Positions 43,161 through 52,191 of a stretch of 64,000 nucleotides of DNA are shown here, in pieces; positions within the stretch are counted from its first letter, which is position 1; every line of letters starts with the position of its first letter. The notes beneath the pieces were generated by a model. It was not told the DNA's origin and did no database searches. It saw only the letters and a program-made list of their open reading frames with translations. Location of the stretch: positions 124,001 to 188,000 of the forward strand of contig NZ_LOKW01000024.1 in assembly GCF_002211305.1 (NCBI RefSeq). The letters are read 5' to 3'. The DNA is from Rhizobium sp. R634 (lineage in GTDB: Bacteria > Pseudomonadota > Alphaproteobacteria > Rhizobiales > Rhizobiaceae). A program made the translations under genes and the position numbers.

Positions 43161-45147
43161 CGCGCGTCATTCCCTTTCCTCTAGCACCACCTCTGGACGG
43201 GCCGCCTGATGGCCTGTCGCCGCCCGGCTTGGCGCCCTTCGGCTTGCCGGAAAATTTCTTCGGCCCGCCCGGCTTGGCCGCAAAGCTCTTGCCGCGCGGC
43301 TTGTCATCCGAAGGCTTGTCGCGGAACGATCCCTCGCCACGCGGACGCTCCGAGCGCCCCTCACCGGCAAAACTTCTGGCTGCCCGCGGGCGCTCATCAC
43401 CATCCTCGCGCGGCCGGCGATCACCACGCGGCTTGTCGCCGAAGGGCCGATCCCCACGTGAAGGACGATCACCGAAAGGCCGGTCGCCGCGCGGACGCTC
43501 CGAACGGGCCTCACCGGTGGAGGCTCTGGCAGCACGCGGACGCTCGTCGCCATCCGTACGCGGCTTGCGATCACCGCGCGGCTTGTCGCCGAAGGGGCGG
43601 TCGCTACGCGAAGGACGATCGCCGAAAGGCCGGTCGCCGCGCGGACGCTCGGGACGGCCTTCGCCGGCAGTTCTGGCACGCGGACGTTCGTCACCTGCTT
43701 CGCGCGGACGGCGGTCGCCGCGCGCCGGGCGGTCGCCAAAACCGCGCTCTTCGCGGCCCGGACGATCCCCGAACGGACGCTTGCGGCCGCGGCCTTCGCC
43801 TTCATCCTTGCGATTGGGCTGCTCGCTCGAGCGGATCCATTCGCCGTCCTCCTCGCGCACGCGATTGATCTGGGTGCGCGGTCGATCCTCGATGTGGTGG
43901 GAACCGGTACTCTTTGCCGGCGCCTGTTCGCCGCGCCGGCGCGCGGTCTGCTCATTCTTGGCGGCTTTCGCGGCCGCCTTTTCGCCGAGCGGTCGGGCGC
44001 CCGGCGCCATCCAGACATTGGCGCTGCGGCGCTGGCCGAGCGGCTCGGAGCGCTTCGGCTTCTCATCATCCCGGCGGCCACCGTCGCGGCGATCGTCATC
44101 GCGGCGCCCGCCACTGCGGCGGTCGTCCCGCTTGGTGTCGAGGCGGCTCAGCGCCCTTTCGCGCTTGTCTTCGTCGCGGCGCGGCCGCTCACGCTTCTCG
44201 GGTGCAACGGCCTCGGCCTCTTCCTCCGCGGCGACGGCCGGGGCGTTATAGATCGGCGCGTCGAAATTCGCCTTGGCTTCCTCGATCAGGCGCGGGCCGA
44301 GCTGGTCGCGCAGCGTGCGGCCGCGCACTTCGATGACATGGCCTTCCGGCAAATCGCCGAGTTGGAACGGCCCATAGGAAATGCGGATCAGGCGGTTGAC
44401 GTCGAGGCCAAGCGCGCCGAGCACGTTCTTGATTTCGCGGTTCTTGCCTTCGCGCAAGCCCATGGTGATCCAGACGTTCGAGCCCTGGGTGCGGTCGAGC
44501 GTCGCCTCGATCGATCCGTAGAGCACGCCGTCGACGGCGATGCCATCCTTCAGCTTGTCGAGCGCTTCCTGATCGATCTCGCCATGGGCGCGGACACGGT
44601 AGCGCCTCAGCCAGCCGGTCGCCGGCAGCTCCAGCGCGCGGGCGAGGCCGCCGTCGTTGGTCAGCAGCAGCAGGCCTTCGGTATTGATGTCGAGGCGGCC
44701 AATCGACATGACGCGCGGCAATTCTTCCGGCAGGTTGTCGAAGACGGTCGCCCGGCCTTCCGGATCGGCATTGGTGGTCACCAGCCCGGCCGGCTTGTGA
44801 TAGAGCCAGAGCCTGGTGCGCTCGATGCCCCGGATCGGCACGCCGTCGACTTCGATCCGGTCGGCGAGCGTGACGTTGACGACGGGCGTGTCGAGAACCG
44901 TGCCGTTCAGCGTCACACGGCCTTCCATGATCATGCGCTCGATGTCGCGGCGGGAGGCGACGCCGGCGCGCGCCATCACCTTGGAGATGCGCTCGGCCTT
45001 GGCCTCGCCATCGGCTTCGGCCGCGATCGGGCGCGCGGCGGCAGTCTTTGCCGGCTTCGCGCCGCCTGTCTTGGGGCCGGCTTTCGGCCTGTCATCCCGT
45101 GAAAAGGGTTTTGCGCCCGGGCGTTTTGGCTTGTCTTTGGATGTCAT
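43141..45147 (-). CDS. RluB-type rRNA pseudouridine synthase with long Arg/Asp/Pro-rich tail
   Basis: A 668-aa enzyme. An S4 RNA-binding domain (about 52-100: ERISKVMARAGVASRRDIER) is followed by the RluB/RsuA catalytic domain. There GRLDINTEGLLLLTNDGG near 150-167 holds the catalytic Asp, and the pattern fits 23S rRNA U2605 modification (RluB) more than RsuA. From about residue 300 on, the protein is a low-complexity chain of Arg/Asp/Gly/Pro, with a 48-50-residue unit repeated two to three times (DNA 43393-43686). The extension would bind RNA or be disordered. The gene overlaps rsmD by 20 bp. Confidence 0.88.
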   Translation of the reverse strand: MTSKDKPKRPGAKPFSRDDRPKAGPKTGGAKPAKTAAARPIAAEADGEAKAERISKVMARAGVASRRDIERMIMEGRVTLNGTVLDTPVVNVTLADRIEVDGVPIRGIERTRLWLYHKPAGLVTTNADPEGRATVFDNLPEELPRVMSIGRLDINTEGLLLLTNDGGLARALELPATGWLRRYRVRAHGEIDQEALDKLKDGIAVDGVLYGSIEATLDRTQGSNVWITMGLREGKNREIKNVLGALGLDVNRLIRISYGPFQLGDLPEGHVIEVRGRTLRDQLGPRLIEEAKANFDAPIYNAPAVAAEEEAEAVAPEKRERPRRDEDKRERALSRLDTKRDDRRSGGRRDDDRRDGGRRDDEKPKRSEPLGQRRSANVWMAPGARPLGEKAAAKAAKNEQTARRRGEQAPAKSTGSHHIEDRPRTQINRVREEDGEWIRSSEQPNRKDEGEGRGRKRPFGDRPGREERGFGDRPARGDRRPREAGDERPRARTAGEGRPERPRGDRPFGDRPSRSDRPFGDKPRGDRKPRTDGDERPRAARASTGEARSERPRGDRPFGDRPSRGDRPFGDKPRGDRRPREDGDERPRAARSFAGEGRSERPRGEGSFRDKPSDDKPRGKSFAAKPGGPKKFSGKPKGAKPGGDRPSGGPSRGGARGKGMTRGADRRR
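43393..43686 (-). repeat. Two in-gene tandem repeats of about 50 residues
   Basis: Two consecutive units (43543-43686, 48 residues, and 43393-43542, 50 residues) share the order RPRA, ERPRGDRPFGDRPSR, DRPFGDKPRGDR, DGDE. A degraded third copy follows at about 43330-43392. They encode the Arg/Asp/Pro-rich tail of the pseudouridine synthase. Confidence 0.85.
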
Positions 45148-45219
45148 TTGTTGTTTGCCTGCCTTTTGGGCCTGTCTATCAGGTCACGCATCTGCGGTTA
45201 AGTGGAAATTGTCGCGATC

Positions 45220-45675
45220 ATGAAGACAAATCGTTTCATGGAGATGGCGCTTGAGGAAGCGCGCGCGGCCGGCGAGCGCGGTGAAGTGCCGATCGGCGCC
45301 GTCGTGGTGGTCGACGATATCGCCGTTTCACACGCCGGAAACCGTACGCGCGAGCTGAAAGACGTCACCGCGCACGCCGAGATCGTCGCGATCCGGCTCG
45401 CCTGCGAAGCCCTCGGGCAGGAGCGTCTTACCGGCGCAGATCTCTACGTGACGCTGGAGCCGTGCACCATGTGCGCGGCAGCCATCTCGTTTGCGCGTAT
45501 CCGCAGGCTCTATTACGGCGCCGAAGATCCAAAAGGCGGGGCTGTCGATAATGGCGTGCGATTCTATGCACAGCCGACCTGCCATCATGTTCCGGAGGTC
45601 TATTCCGGCTTCAACGAGATTCAGTCGGCCGAAATCTTGCGGACATTCTTTTCGCAACGGAGAGAGACGCCGTAG
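45220..45675 (+). CDS. tadA: tRNA-specific adenosine deaminase
   Basis: Converts A34 to inosine in tRNA-Arg(ACG); essential in most bacteria. It is a zinc deaminase: the HAE motif is at residues 52-54 (H52, E54) and the Cys pair PCTMC at C82 and C85. The 151 aa from the ATG at 45220 give the family N-terminus MKTNRFMEMALEEAR. The GTG at 45202 would add six residues with little support. It diverges from the pseudouridine synthase gene, so two RNA-modifying enzymes share a 72-bp control region. Confidence 0.95.
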   Translation: MKTNRFMEMALEEARAAGERGEVPIGAVVVVDDIAVSHAGNRTRELKDVTAHAEIVAIRLACEALGQERLTGADLYVTLEPCTMCAAAISFARIRRLYYGAEDPKGGAVDNGVRFYAQPTCHHVPEVYSGFNEIQSAEILRTFFSQRRETP

Positions 45676-45715
45676 CGCCGGGGCGCCATCGTCTTCTCCC
45701 GAGGCCTGAATGGAA

Positions 45716-45733
45716 GCGGCGCCTAAGCGCCGC
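45716..45733. terminator. Stem-loop between convergent tadA and lipoprotein genes
   Basis: GCGGCGC (45716-45722) and GCGCCGC (45727-45733) pair around CTAA. No T-run follows, so it is a weak terminator candidate for either gene. Confidence 0.4.
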
Positions 45734-45738
45734 ACACG

Positions 45739-46368
45739 TTATTGCAGGAAGTTCCACCACTGCTTGCCGGAGTTGGCAATCGCCGCGTCCTTCTTGCGCT
45801 TCTTCTGCTTCTTGAGCTCGGGCTCGCCGACATCGTCGAGCTTCGCCGGGTCGTCGACGGTGCGATAGCCGGGCGGCGGATCGGAGATCGAGCGGCGCTG
45901 ATCGACATAGGAGCCCTTCTGCAGGGCGCGGGCTTCGCGATAGGCCTGGGTCTGGGCTTCCGTCGTGCGGCGGCCGCCTTCGATCGCCGAGCTGGCGAGC
46001 GGCGAGCGATAGTTCGGATTGTCGGAGTTTGCATCGGCTTCTCCAACCAGGCGAGCGCGGGTTTCCTCCGGCGATTCAAGCCACTGCGGATTGTCCTTGT
46101 TGGCGATCGTCTGCTGCGGCGCCACGAGAGTCTCTCTCTGGCCCTCGGCCGGCATCACCAGCGTCGGACGCGGGGAATATTTGACGCCCTTGTTCTTCGG
46201 GCCTGGTCCGGTCAGCGACACGGACTGGCCGAGGTCGTCGGTCAGCTGCTCCATGGCGGTCTTGTCGGTGCCGTAGGTCGGGCTGCTGGCGCAACTGGAC
46301 ACCAAGGAGCATCCCGCCATGACAACAGACAGGCAGGCGCCCATACGGAACCAATGCGTTGCGAACAT
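45739..46368 (-). CDS. Putative lipoprotein, function unknown
   Basis: A 209-aa protein. The start at 46368 has GGAAGGG six bases upstream. The N-terminus FRMGACLSVVMAGCSLVSSCAS contains lipobox-like sites (VMAGC or VSSC), so it is likely lipidated in the outer or inner membrane. The mature part is hydrophilic with Pro, Arg and Asp, and ends in a Lys-rich stretch (LKKQKKRKKDAAI) and the aromatic KQWWNFLQ. It lies 131 bp after the ileS stop on the same strand. No named family recognised. Confidence 0.75.
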   Translation of the reverse strand: MFATHWFRMGACLSVVMAGCSLVSSCASSPTYGTDKTAMEQLTDDLGQSVSLTGPGPKNKGVKYSPRPTLVMPAEGQRETLVAPQQTIANKDNPQWLESPEETRARLVGEADANSDNPNYRSPLASSAIEGGRRTTEAQTQAYREARALQKGSYVDQRRSISDPPPGYRTVDDPAKLDDVGEPELKKQKKRKKDAAIANSGKQWWNFLQ

Positions 46369-46499
46369 GAAAACCCTTCCAGCCACCGGTGCAATCGTTG
46401 CCCAACCGGACAACCGTCCCCCTGACGCAAAAATCCGGCCATTTTCAGGCAGCTTTTACCGGATGCACGCCATAAAGGCAATTCACCCGGCAAATATCT

Positions 46500-49406
46500 T
46501 CAGGCGCGGATGCCGAGTTCGCGCAATGCCGCAGCGTCACGCGCCGAGACGTCGGGATAGCCGGGATCGGAACCGACATCGGTGGTGATGCGCCACGAAC
46601 GGGCGCATTTGACACCTTCGGCGAGCTTCGGAACGACGGCGACATCAGCCACTTCGGCCAAGCGGAAGGCTTCGGCCGGGCCGGCATCCGCCACGATTGC
46701 GATGCCCGAGGTGATGCAGACTTCACTGAAATCCTGCCCCTCGAGCGCCTTGCGAAGCTCCGCGTCGGCGACATGGACGACCGGGGCCGCTTCCAGCGAG
46801 GAGCCGATGCGCTTGTCCTTGCGCTCGATTTCCAGCGCGCCGGTCACGACGCTGCGGATCGCGCGGATCTTCTTCCATTTTTCGGCGAGCGCATCGTTGC
46901 GCCATTCCTTGGCGACCGGAGCGAACTGCTCCAGATGCACCGAGACGGCCGATGGATTGCGCGAAAGCCATGCCTCTTCCGTCGTGAAGGGCAGCATCGG
47001 CGCAAGCCAGGTCACCATGCAATCGAAGATCATGCGGATGACATAGAGCGCCGAGCGGCGGCGAAGGCTCGACGGCGCATCGCAATAAAGCGCATCCTTG
47101 CGGACGTCGAAGTAGAAGGCCGAGAGCTCGACATTGGCGAAGTCGATCAGTGCGCGGGCGATCTTCTTGAAGTCGAAAGCGTCGTAGTTTTCGCGCACCA
47201 GCTGATCGAGCTCGGAGAGCCGGTGCAGCATCAGCTGCTCCAGCTCCGGCAGATCGGCGAGCGCGATGACCTCGCCCTTGTCGTGGGCCAGCGTGCCGAG
47301 CATCCAGCGGATGGTGTTGCGCAGCTTGCGGTAGGCATCGACATTGGTCTGGATGATCGTCTTGCCGACGCGCAGGTCGTCCGCATAATCCGAGGTCATG
47401 ACCCAGAGACGCAGGATGTCGGCGCCGGCGTCCTTCATCACTTCCTGCGGCGAGGTGACGTTGCCCTTCGACTTCGACATCTTCTCGCCCTTCTCATCCA
47501 TGGTGAAGCCATGGGTGAGAACGGTGTCGTAAGGCGCGCGGCCACGGGTCGCAGCCGATTCCAGCAGCGATGAATGGAACCAGCCGCGATGCTGGTCGGA
47601 ACCCTCGAGATAGAGATCGGCCGGCCATTTCAGGTCGGGGCGGTCTTCCAGCGTGAAGGTGTGCGTCGAGCCCGAGTCGAACCAGACGTCGAGGATATCC
47701 ATGACCTGCGACCACTTGGCCGGGTCATGCTCATTGCCGAGGAAACGCTCCTTGGCGCCTTCGGCAAACCAGGCATCGGCGCCTTCGGCGTCGAAAGCAT
47801 CGAGGATGCGCTGATTGACGGCCTCGTCCTGCAGCACTTCGCCCTGCTCACTCACGAAGACGCAGATCGGCACGCCCCAGGCGCGCTGACGCGAGAGAAC
47901 CCAGTCCGGGCGCTGCTCGATCATGGCGCGCAGACGATTCTGGCCGGCAGCCGGCACGAAGCGGGTGTCGTCGATCGCCTTCAGCGCACGGGTGCGCAGC
48001 GTCGTTCCATCCGACAGCGTCTTGTCCATATAGACGAACCACTGCGGCGTGTTGCGGAAGATCACCGGCTTCTTGGAGCGCCAGGAATGCGGATACTGGT
48101 GCTTGAGGCGACCGCGGGCAAAAAGCGCGCTGCGCTCGATCAGCGCCTTGATGACGCGGTCGTTGGCATCGCCCTTCTTGCCGTTGTCGTCGATGACGCG
48201 CCCGCCTTCGAGGCCGGGCGCATCTGCCGTGTAGAAGCCGCCGTCATCGACGGGGAACGGGATCTTGGTCTCGATGCCGCGTGCCTCGATCTCGCGGGCA
48301 TGCGCCATCCAGACATCAAAGTCTTCGCGGCCGTGGCTCGGCGCCGTATGCACGAAGCCCGTACCGGCATCGTCGGTGACATGATCGCCGTCGAGCAGCG
48401 GCACGGCAAATTCGTAGCCGCCGCCGAGCCCCTTGAGCGGGTGTGCACAGCTGATGTCAGCAAGATCCGCAGCAGTGACGTCAGCAAGGCGCTTGTACTG
48501 AAGCTTGGCCTTGGCGAAGGACTCTTCAGCCAGCTTGTCCGCGAAGATCAGCTTTTCGCCCGGGCGCGGGCCAAAGTCGTTCTCGGCAGCCGTGACTTCG
48601 TAGAGGCCGTAGGCGACGCGCGAGGAATAGGCGACCGCCCGGTTTCCGGGGATCGTCCAGGGCGTGGTGGTCCAGATGACGACGAAGGCATCCTTGAGGG
48701 CAGCGGTGCTCTTCGCGACCGGGAACTTCACCCAGATCGTATCGCTCTCGTAGTCATGATACTCGACCTCGGCTTCGGCAAGCGCGGTGCGCTCGACCAC
48801 CGACCACATGATCGGCTTGGAGCCGCGATAGAGCTGACCGCTGGCGGCGATCTTCAGCAACTCGCCGGCGATACGGCTTTCGGCGTGGAAGTTCATCGTC
48901 AGATACGGGTTTTCGAAATCGCCTACGATGCCGAGGCGCTGGAACTCGCCGCCCTGGATGGCGATCCATTTTTCGGCATAGGCGCGGCACTCGCGGCGGA
49001 ATTCGATCATCGCCGACGGCTCGGTCAGGTCAGGCTTGGCCTTGCCCTTGGCGCGGTAGTTTTCTTCCTCGATCTTCCACTCGATCGGCAGGCCGTGGCA
49101 GTCCCAGCCGGGCACATAGTTGGAGTCGTAGCCGCGCATCTGGAAGGAGCGGGTGATGACGTCCTTGAGGATCTTGTTCAGCGCGTGGCCGATGTGGATG
49201 TTGCCGTTGGCGTAGGGAGGGCCGTCGTGCAGGACGAATTTCTCGCGGCCGGCGGCAGAGGCGCGCAGTTTCTTGTAGAGATCCATCTGCTGCCAGCGGG
49301 CAACGAGCTCCGGCTCCTTCTGCGGCAGGCCGGCGCGCATGGGGAAATCGGTTTCGGGCAGATAGAGGGTCTTCGAGTAATCGATTTTTTCGGCTGTGTC
49401 GGTCAT
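46500..49406 (-). CDS. ileS: Isoleucyl-tRNA synthetase
   Basis: Class I synthetase that charges tRNA-Ile, with an editing domain for valine. The length of 968 aa is normal. HIGH (in GNIHIGHALN) is at residues 71-74 and KMSKS (in GEKMSKSKGN) near 640-645. The editing domain (about 190-395) includes TTTPWTIPGNRA and the GTGFVHTAPSHG motif. The C-terminal zinc ribbon of E. coli IleRS is decayed: only the first Cys of KCARSWRIT remains. The ATG at 49406 is used; a GTG three codons up is possible. Confidence 0.97.
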   Translation of the reverse strand: MTDTAEKIDYSKTLYLPETDFPMRAGLPQKEPELVARWQQMDLYKKLRASAAGREKFVLHDGPPYANGNIHIGHALNKILKDVITRSFQMRGYDSNYVPGWDCHGLPIEWKIEEENYRAKGKAKPDLTEPSAMIEFRRECRAYAEKWIAIQGGEFQRLGIVGDFENPYLTMNFHAESRIAGELLKIAASGQLYRGSKPIMWSVVERTALAEAEVEYHDYESDTIWVKFPVAKSTAALKDAFVVIWTTTPWTIPGNRAVAYSSRVAYGLYEVTAAENDFGPRPGEKLIFADKLAEESFAKAKLQYKRLADVTAADLADISCAHPLKGLGGGYEFAVPLLDGDHVTDDAGTGFVHTAPSHGREDFDVWMAHAREIEARGIETKIPFPVDDGGFYTADAPGLEGGRVIDDNGKKGDANDRVIKALIERSALFARGRLKHQYPHSWRSKKPVIFRNTPQWFVYMDKTLSDGTTLRTRALKAIDDTRFVPAAGQNRLRAMIEQRPDWVLSRQRAWGVPICVFVSEQGEVLQDEAVNQRILDAFDAEGADAWFAEGAKERFLGNEHDPAKWSQVMDILDVWFDSGSTHTFTLEDRPDLKWPADLYLEGSDQHRGWFHSSLLESAATRGRAPYDTVLTHGFTMDEKGEKMSKSKGNVTSPQEVMKDAGADILRLWVMTSDYADDLRVGKTIIQTNVDAYRKLRNTIRWMLGTLAHDKGEVIALADLPELEQLMLHRLSELDQLVRENYDAFDFKKIARALIDFANVELSAFYFDVRKDALYCDAPSSLRRRSALYVIRMIFDCMVTWLAPMLPFTTEEAWLSRNPSAVSVHLEQFAPVAKEWRNDALAEKWKKIRAIRSVVTGALEIERKDKRIGSSLEAAPVVHVADAELRKALEGQDFSEVCITSGIAIVADAGPAEAFRLAEVADVAVVPKLAEGVKCARSWRITTDVGSDPGYPDVSARDAAALRELGIRA

Positions 49407-49629
49407 GTGTGACAATCGTTTCTGGCGGCCCAGGAAGGGGCGCGACGGACATGGAAATAGGTGGCGGCGGAAGCGCCTGCTCGCAAGCGCCGAAAACCCG
49501 GACCTCCCGGCCGCTTAGCGCGCGCGGAAGGCCGGGCCGATAATTCGTATCGTGATCGCCAGCCGAAGTTTCGTCATAGCGCCGGTTCATAGGCGTTTTT
49601 GCCGGGAAAAGGAAGAGAAGAAATTGCCC

Positions 49630-49645
49630 GGCCGCGATCGCGGCC
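49630..49645. terminator. GC-rich 16-bp palindrome after ribF
   Basis: GGCCGCGATCGCGGCC is a perfect palindrome 47 bases past the ribF stop. On the minus strand it is followed by GGGCAATTTCTTCTC. It may end ribF transcription before ileS. Confidence 0.35.
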
Positions 49646-49692
49646 CGGTCGTTTCCAGCTGCCATGGGCGATATGTCGGAGTTGGAGCAAAC

Positions 49693-50676
49693 TTAGGAAA
49701 AGCAGAGCTTCCGGTCGAGCTCGCCGAGCGGCTTCACCCCGGCAAGCAGCGCTCTCGCCTCTTCCTCGTCGCGCTTGATCTGGGCGACGAGCGGATCGAG
49801 GCCGTCGAATTTCAGCTCGGGTCTGAGATAGCCGAAGAAGGAGACGCCGCAGAGTTGGCCGTAGAGATCGCCGTGAAAATCGAAAATATAGGTTTCGAGC
49901 AGCGGCGCGCCGTTTTCCGTGACCGTCGGGCGGCGGCCGTAGCTTGCGACCGCATCATGCAGCGTTCCATCCTGGCGGCGAAAGCGGACGGCATAAATGC
50001 CGGCGGCGAGTTCGGCCTCCGGCGGCAGGCGCATGTTGGCGGTGGGGAAACCGAGCTGACGGCCGAGCTTTTCGCCGTCGATCACCTCGGCCTCCACAGT
50101 ATAGCGATAGCCCAGCATGCCGGCGACTTCGCTGACGCTGCCCTCCCCCAGGAGAGCGCGGATATGGCTCGAAGAGACGACATCGGCATTTTCGTCGCGG
50201 AAGGCATCGATCAGAGTGACGCCGAAGCCGTATGTCTGGCCGGCATTCATCAGAAAGGCGGGACCGCCTTCGCGGCCACGGCCGAAATGAAAATCGAAGC
50301 CGGTGACGACTTCCGAAGCACCGAGCCAGTCCTTCAGGATCGAATGGATGAAATCCTCGGCGGAGCACTGCGAGAATTCGTAATCGAAGGGATATTCGAT
50401 GACGGCGTTGAAGCCGAGCGTTTCCAGAATGCGGGCCTTCAGCGGCGCGGGCGTCAGGCGGAAGACAGGCGTCTCAGGCCGGAAGACCGTGCGCGGATGC
50501 GGCTCGAAGGTCAGCACCAGAGCGGGGATGCCGCGCGCCCTGGAAATTTCGAGCGCGCGGTTGAGAACAGATTGATGGCCGCGATGCACACCGTCGAAAT
50601 TGCCGATGGCGATCACCCCGCCCTTGAGATGGGCGGGTAAGGGATCGCGGGTTTCATTGCGGTGGAAGACGGTCAT
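49693..50676 (-). CDS. ribF: Bifunctional riboflavin kinase / FAD synthetase
   Basis: Makes FMN from riboflavin and then FAD. The N-terminal FAD synthetase nucleotidyltransferase motif GNFDGVHRGH is at residues 25-34. The C-terminal riboflavin kinase domain contains GRQLGFPTANM (near 205). The length of 327 aa is typical. An ATG at 50694 in the same frame overlaps the upstream HAD stop by 4 nt and may be the true start; I prefer 50676 for its family N-terminus MTVFHRNE and AGAGAAG spacing. Confidence 0.94.
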   Translation of the reverse strand: MTVFHRNETRDPLPAHLKGGVIAIGNFDGVHRGHQSVLNRALEISRARGIPALVLTFEPHPRTVFRPETPVFRLTPAPLKARILETLGFNAVIEYPFDYEFSQCSAEDFIHSILKDWLGASEVVTGFDFHFGRGREGGPAFLMNAGQTYGFGVTLIDAFRDENADVVSSSHIRALLGEGSVSEVAGMLGYRYTVEAEVIDGEKLGRQLGFPTANMRLPPEAELAAGIYAVRFRRQDGTLHDAVASYGRRPTVTENGAPLLETYIFDFHGDLYGQLCGVSFFGYLRPELKFDGLDPLVAQIKRDEEEARALLAGVKPLGELDRKLCFS

Positions 50677-50690
50677 CGGCTGGCTTCTCT

Positions 50691-51539
50691 TCATGCAAGG
50701 CGCGGCATCCACCATTTCGGCGCCGCCTTTTCCCGTTCGAGATAGGCATTGAGGATCGCCTCGTCGGTCTCGCCGTTCAGGGTGTATTCCTTGGCGTGGA
50801 TACCGCCGCTGATGTAGAGAAGGTCGAGGCCAAAATTCAAGGCGCCGCGCACATCGGTCGGCATGCCGTCGCCGATCGCGAGCACGCGCTCGGTGGGGAA
50901 ATCGCCGCGCAGCTCACGGGCAGCCGCCAGCGTCGCCTCGTAGATCGGCCGGTGCGGCTTGCCGGCGATGCGGGTCTTGCCGCCAAGCTGCTCGTAATAG
51001 GCGGCCATGGCGCCGGCGCAGGGAATGATGCGGTGGCCGCGCTCGACGACGAGATCGGGATTGGCGCAGATCATCGGCACTTCGCGCGCCTGAAAATCCA
51101 GAAGCATATCGGTGTAATCCTCGGGCTTCTCGGTCTCGTCGTCGAAAAAGCCGGTGCAGACCAGCGATCGCGCCTCGCCCGCCGGCACCCGCTCGACGCC
51201 GATGCCTTCAAGAAGCGCCTTGTCGCGCTCGGGGCCGAGCAGGAAGACCGTCTTCGGCCCTTCCGAAATCAGCCCGCGCGTGACGTCGCCCGAGGTGACG
51301 ATCCTGTCATAGGCGCTGTCGGGCACGCCGATATGGCGCAGCTGCTCGACCACCTGCCAGGAAAGACGCGGCGAATTGGTGATGAGGACGACGGCAAGGC
51401 CGCTCTCACGTGCCGCGTGAAGGGCGGCTGCGGCCTTGGGGAACGGATCGACGCCGTTGTGAACGACGCCCCAGACATCACAGAGCACCACATCATAGCG
51501 ATCCGTGATCTCGGAGAAGTTTTCTATCCGCCTGGCCAT
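50691..51539 (-). CDS. TIGR01459-type HAD hydrolase
   Basis: A 282-aa HAD-like phosphatase of the NagD/PGP type (class IIA). The nucleophile lies in VVLCDVWGVVHNG (D21), the Thr/Ser loop in AVVLITNSPR, and the C-terminal GDGMPTDVRGALNFG holds the metal Asp. The cap is of the C2A type. It lies directly before ribF and is often its neighbour in alphaproteobacteria; it could remove phosphate from a flavin or sugar phosphate, but that is not shown. The ATG at 51539 has GGGAAA seven bases upstream. Confidence 0.9.
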   Translation of the reverse strand: MARRIENFSEITDRYDVVLCDVWGVVHNGVDPFPKAAAALHAARESGLAVVLITNSPRLSWQVVEQLRHIGVPDSAYDRIVTSGDVTRGLISEGPKTVFLLGPERDKALLEGIGVERVPAGEARSLVCTGFFDDETEKPEDYTDMLLDFQAREVPMICANPDLVVERGHRIIPCAGAMAAYYEQLGGKTRIAGKPHRPIYEATLAAARELRGDFPTERVLAIGDGMPTDVRGALNFGLDLLYISGGIHAKEYTLNGETDEAILNAYLEREKAAPKWWMPRLA

Positions 51540-51701
51540 TTCAATTTCCCGATTTGCTTCAGCATCGGTGACATTGCAAAGGCGCAAGGCGATGGCAAGG
51601 CATTTTCTTCGCCATTCTGCAACGGGCCGGGTTTCGGCGGCAATCTCCGCAATTCTCCGGCCTCTTCACAATTCCGGCACAAAAATTCGTGATTGCTCTC
51701 A

Positions 51702-51730
51702 TTGACTCCTCTTGGAGCCATCCCTAAATG
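51702..51730 (+). promoter_or_regulatory. groESL promoter
   Basis: TTGACT (51702-51707) and TAAATG (51725-51730) have a 17-bp spacer. The expected transcript start is about 51737, exactly at the CIRCE element, so HrcA would block initiation. Confidence 0.65.
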
Positions 51731-51737
51731 CTCGTCG

Positions 51738-51764
51738 CTAGCACTCACCGCAAGGGAGTGCTAA
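51738..51764. promoter_or_regulatory. CIRCE operator (HrcA site)
   Basis: CTAGCACTC-N9-GAGTGCTAA matches the CIRCE consensus TTAGCACTC-N9-GAGTGCTAA with one change. It lies between the promoter and groES, 58 bp before the groES ATG. Confidence 0.95.
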
Positions 51765-51822
51765 CATCTATCCATGTGGGCCACTCCGGTCCGCGAATGT
51801 CATTCGATCGAGGGATTAGACA

Positions 51823-52119
51823 ATGGCAAGCACCAATTTCCGTCCGCTTCACGACCGCGTCGTTGTTCGTCGCGTCGAGTCCGAAGAGAAGACCAAGGGC
51901 GGCATCATCATTCCCGACACCGCCAAGGAAAAGCCGCAGGAAGGCGAAATCGTCGCCGTCGGTTCCGGCGCTCGTGACGAGTCCGGCAAAGTCGTGGCTC
52001 TCGACGTCAAGGCTGGCGACCGCGTCCTGTTCGGCAAGTGGTCCGGCACCGAAGTCAAGATCAACGGCGAAGACCTTCTGATCATGAAGGAAGCCGACAT
52101 CATGGGCATCATCGGCTGA
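51823..52119 (+). CDS. groES: Co-chaperonin GroES
   Basis: A 98-aa heptameric lid of the GroEL cage. The N-terminus FRPLHDRVVVRRVESEEKTK and the mobile loop GGIIIPDTAKEKPQEGE are typical. It is preceded by a CIRCE site and a sigma70-like promoter. groEL follows 72 bp later. Rhizobia usually hold several groESL copies; this is the HrcA-controlled one, a class expected to be the main housekeeping copy. Confidence 0.97.
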   Translation: MASTNFRPLHDRVVVRRVESEEKTKGGIIIPDTAKEKPQEGEIVAVGSGARDESGKVVALDVKAGDRVLFGKWSGTEVKINGEDLLIMKEADIMGIIG

Positions 52120-52191
52120 TTGGCCGATCCGCTTTCCCGAAATGGCTGACGGGCTTCTCGCCCGAACAAATCGAATTCAGGAGTCACAAAC

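Noticed and set aside
43393..43686. Regularly spaced repeats thought of as a CRISPR array
   Set aside because: The period is a whole number of codons, units lie inside an open frame, and there are no unique spacers or cas genes.
47574..49412. Plus-strand open frame of 612 codons across ileS
   Set aside because: Antisense shadow of IleRS, which has intact HIGH and KMSKS.
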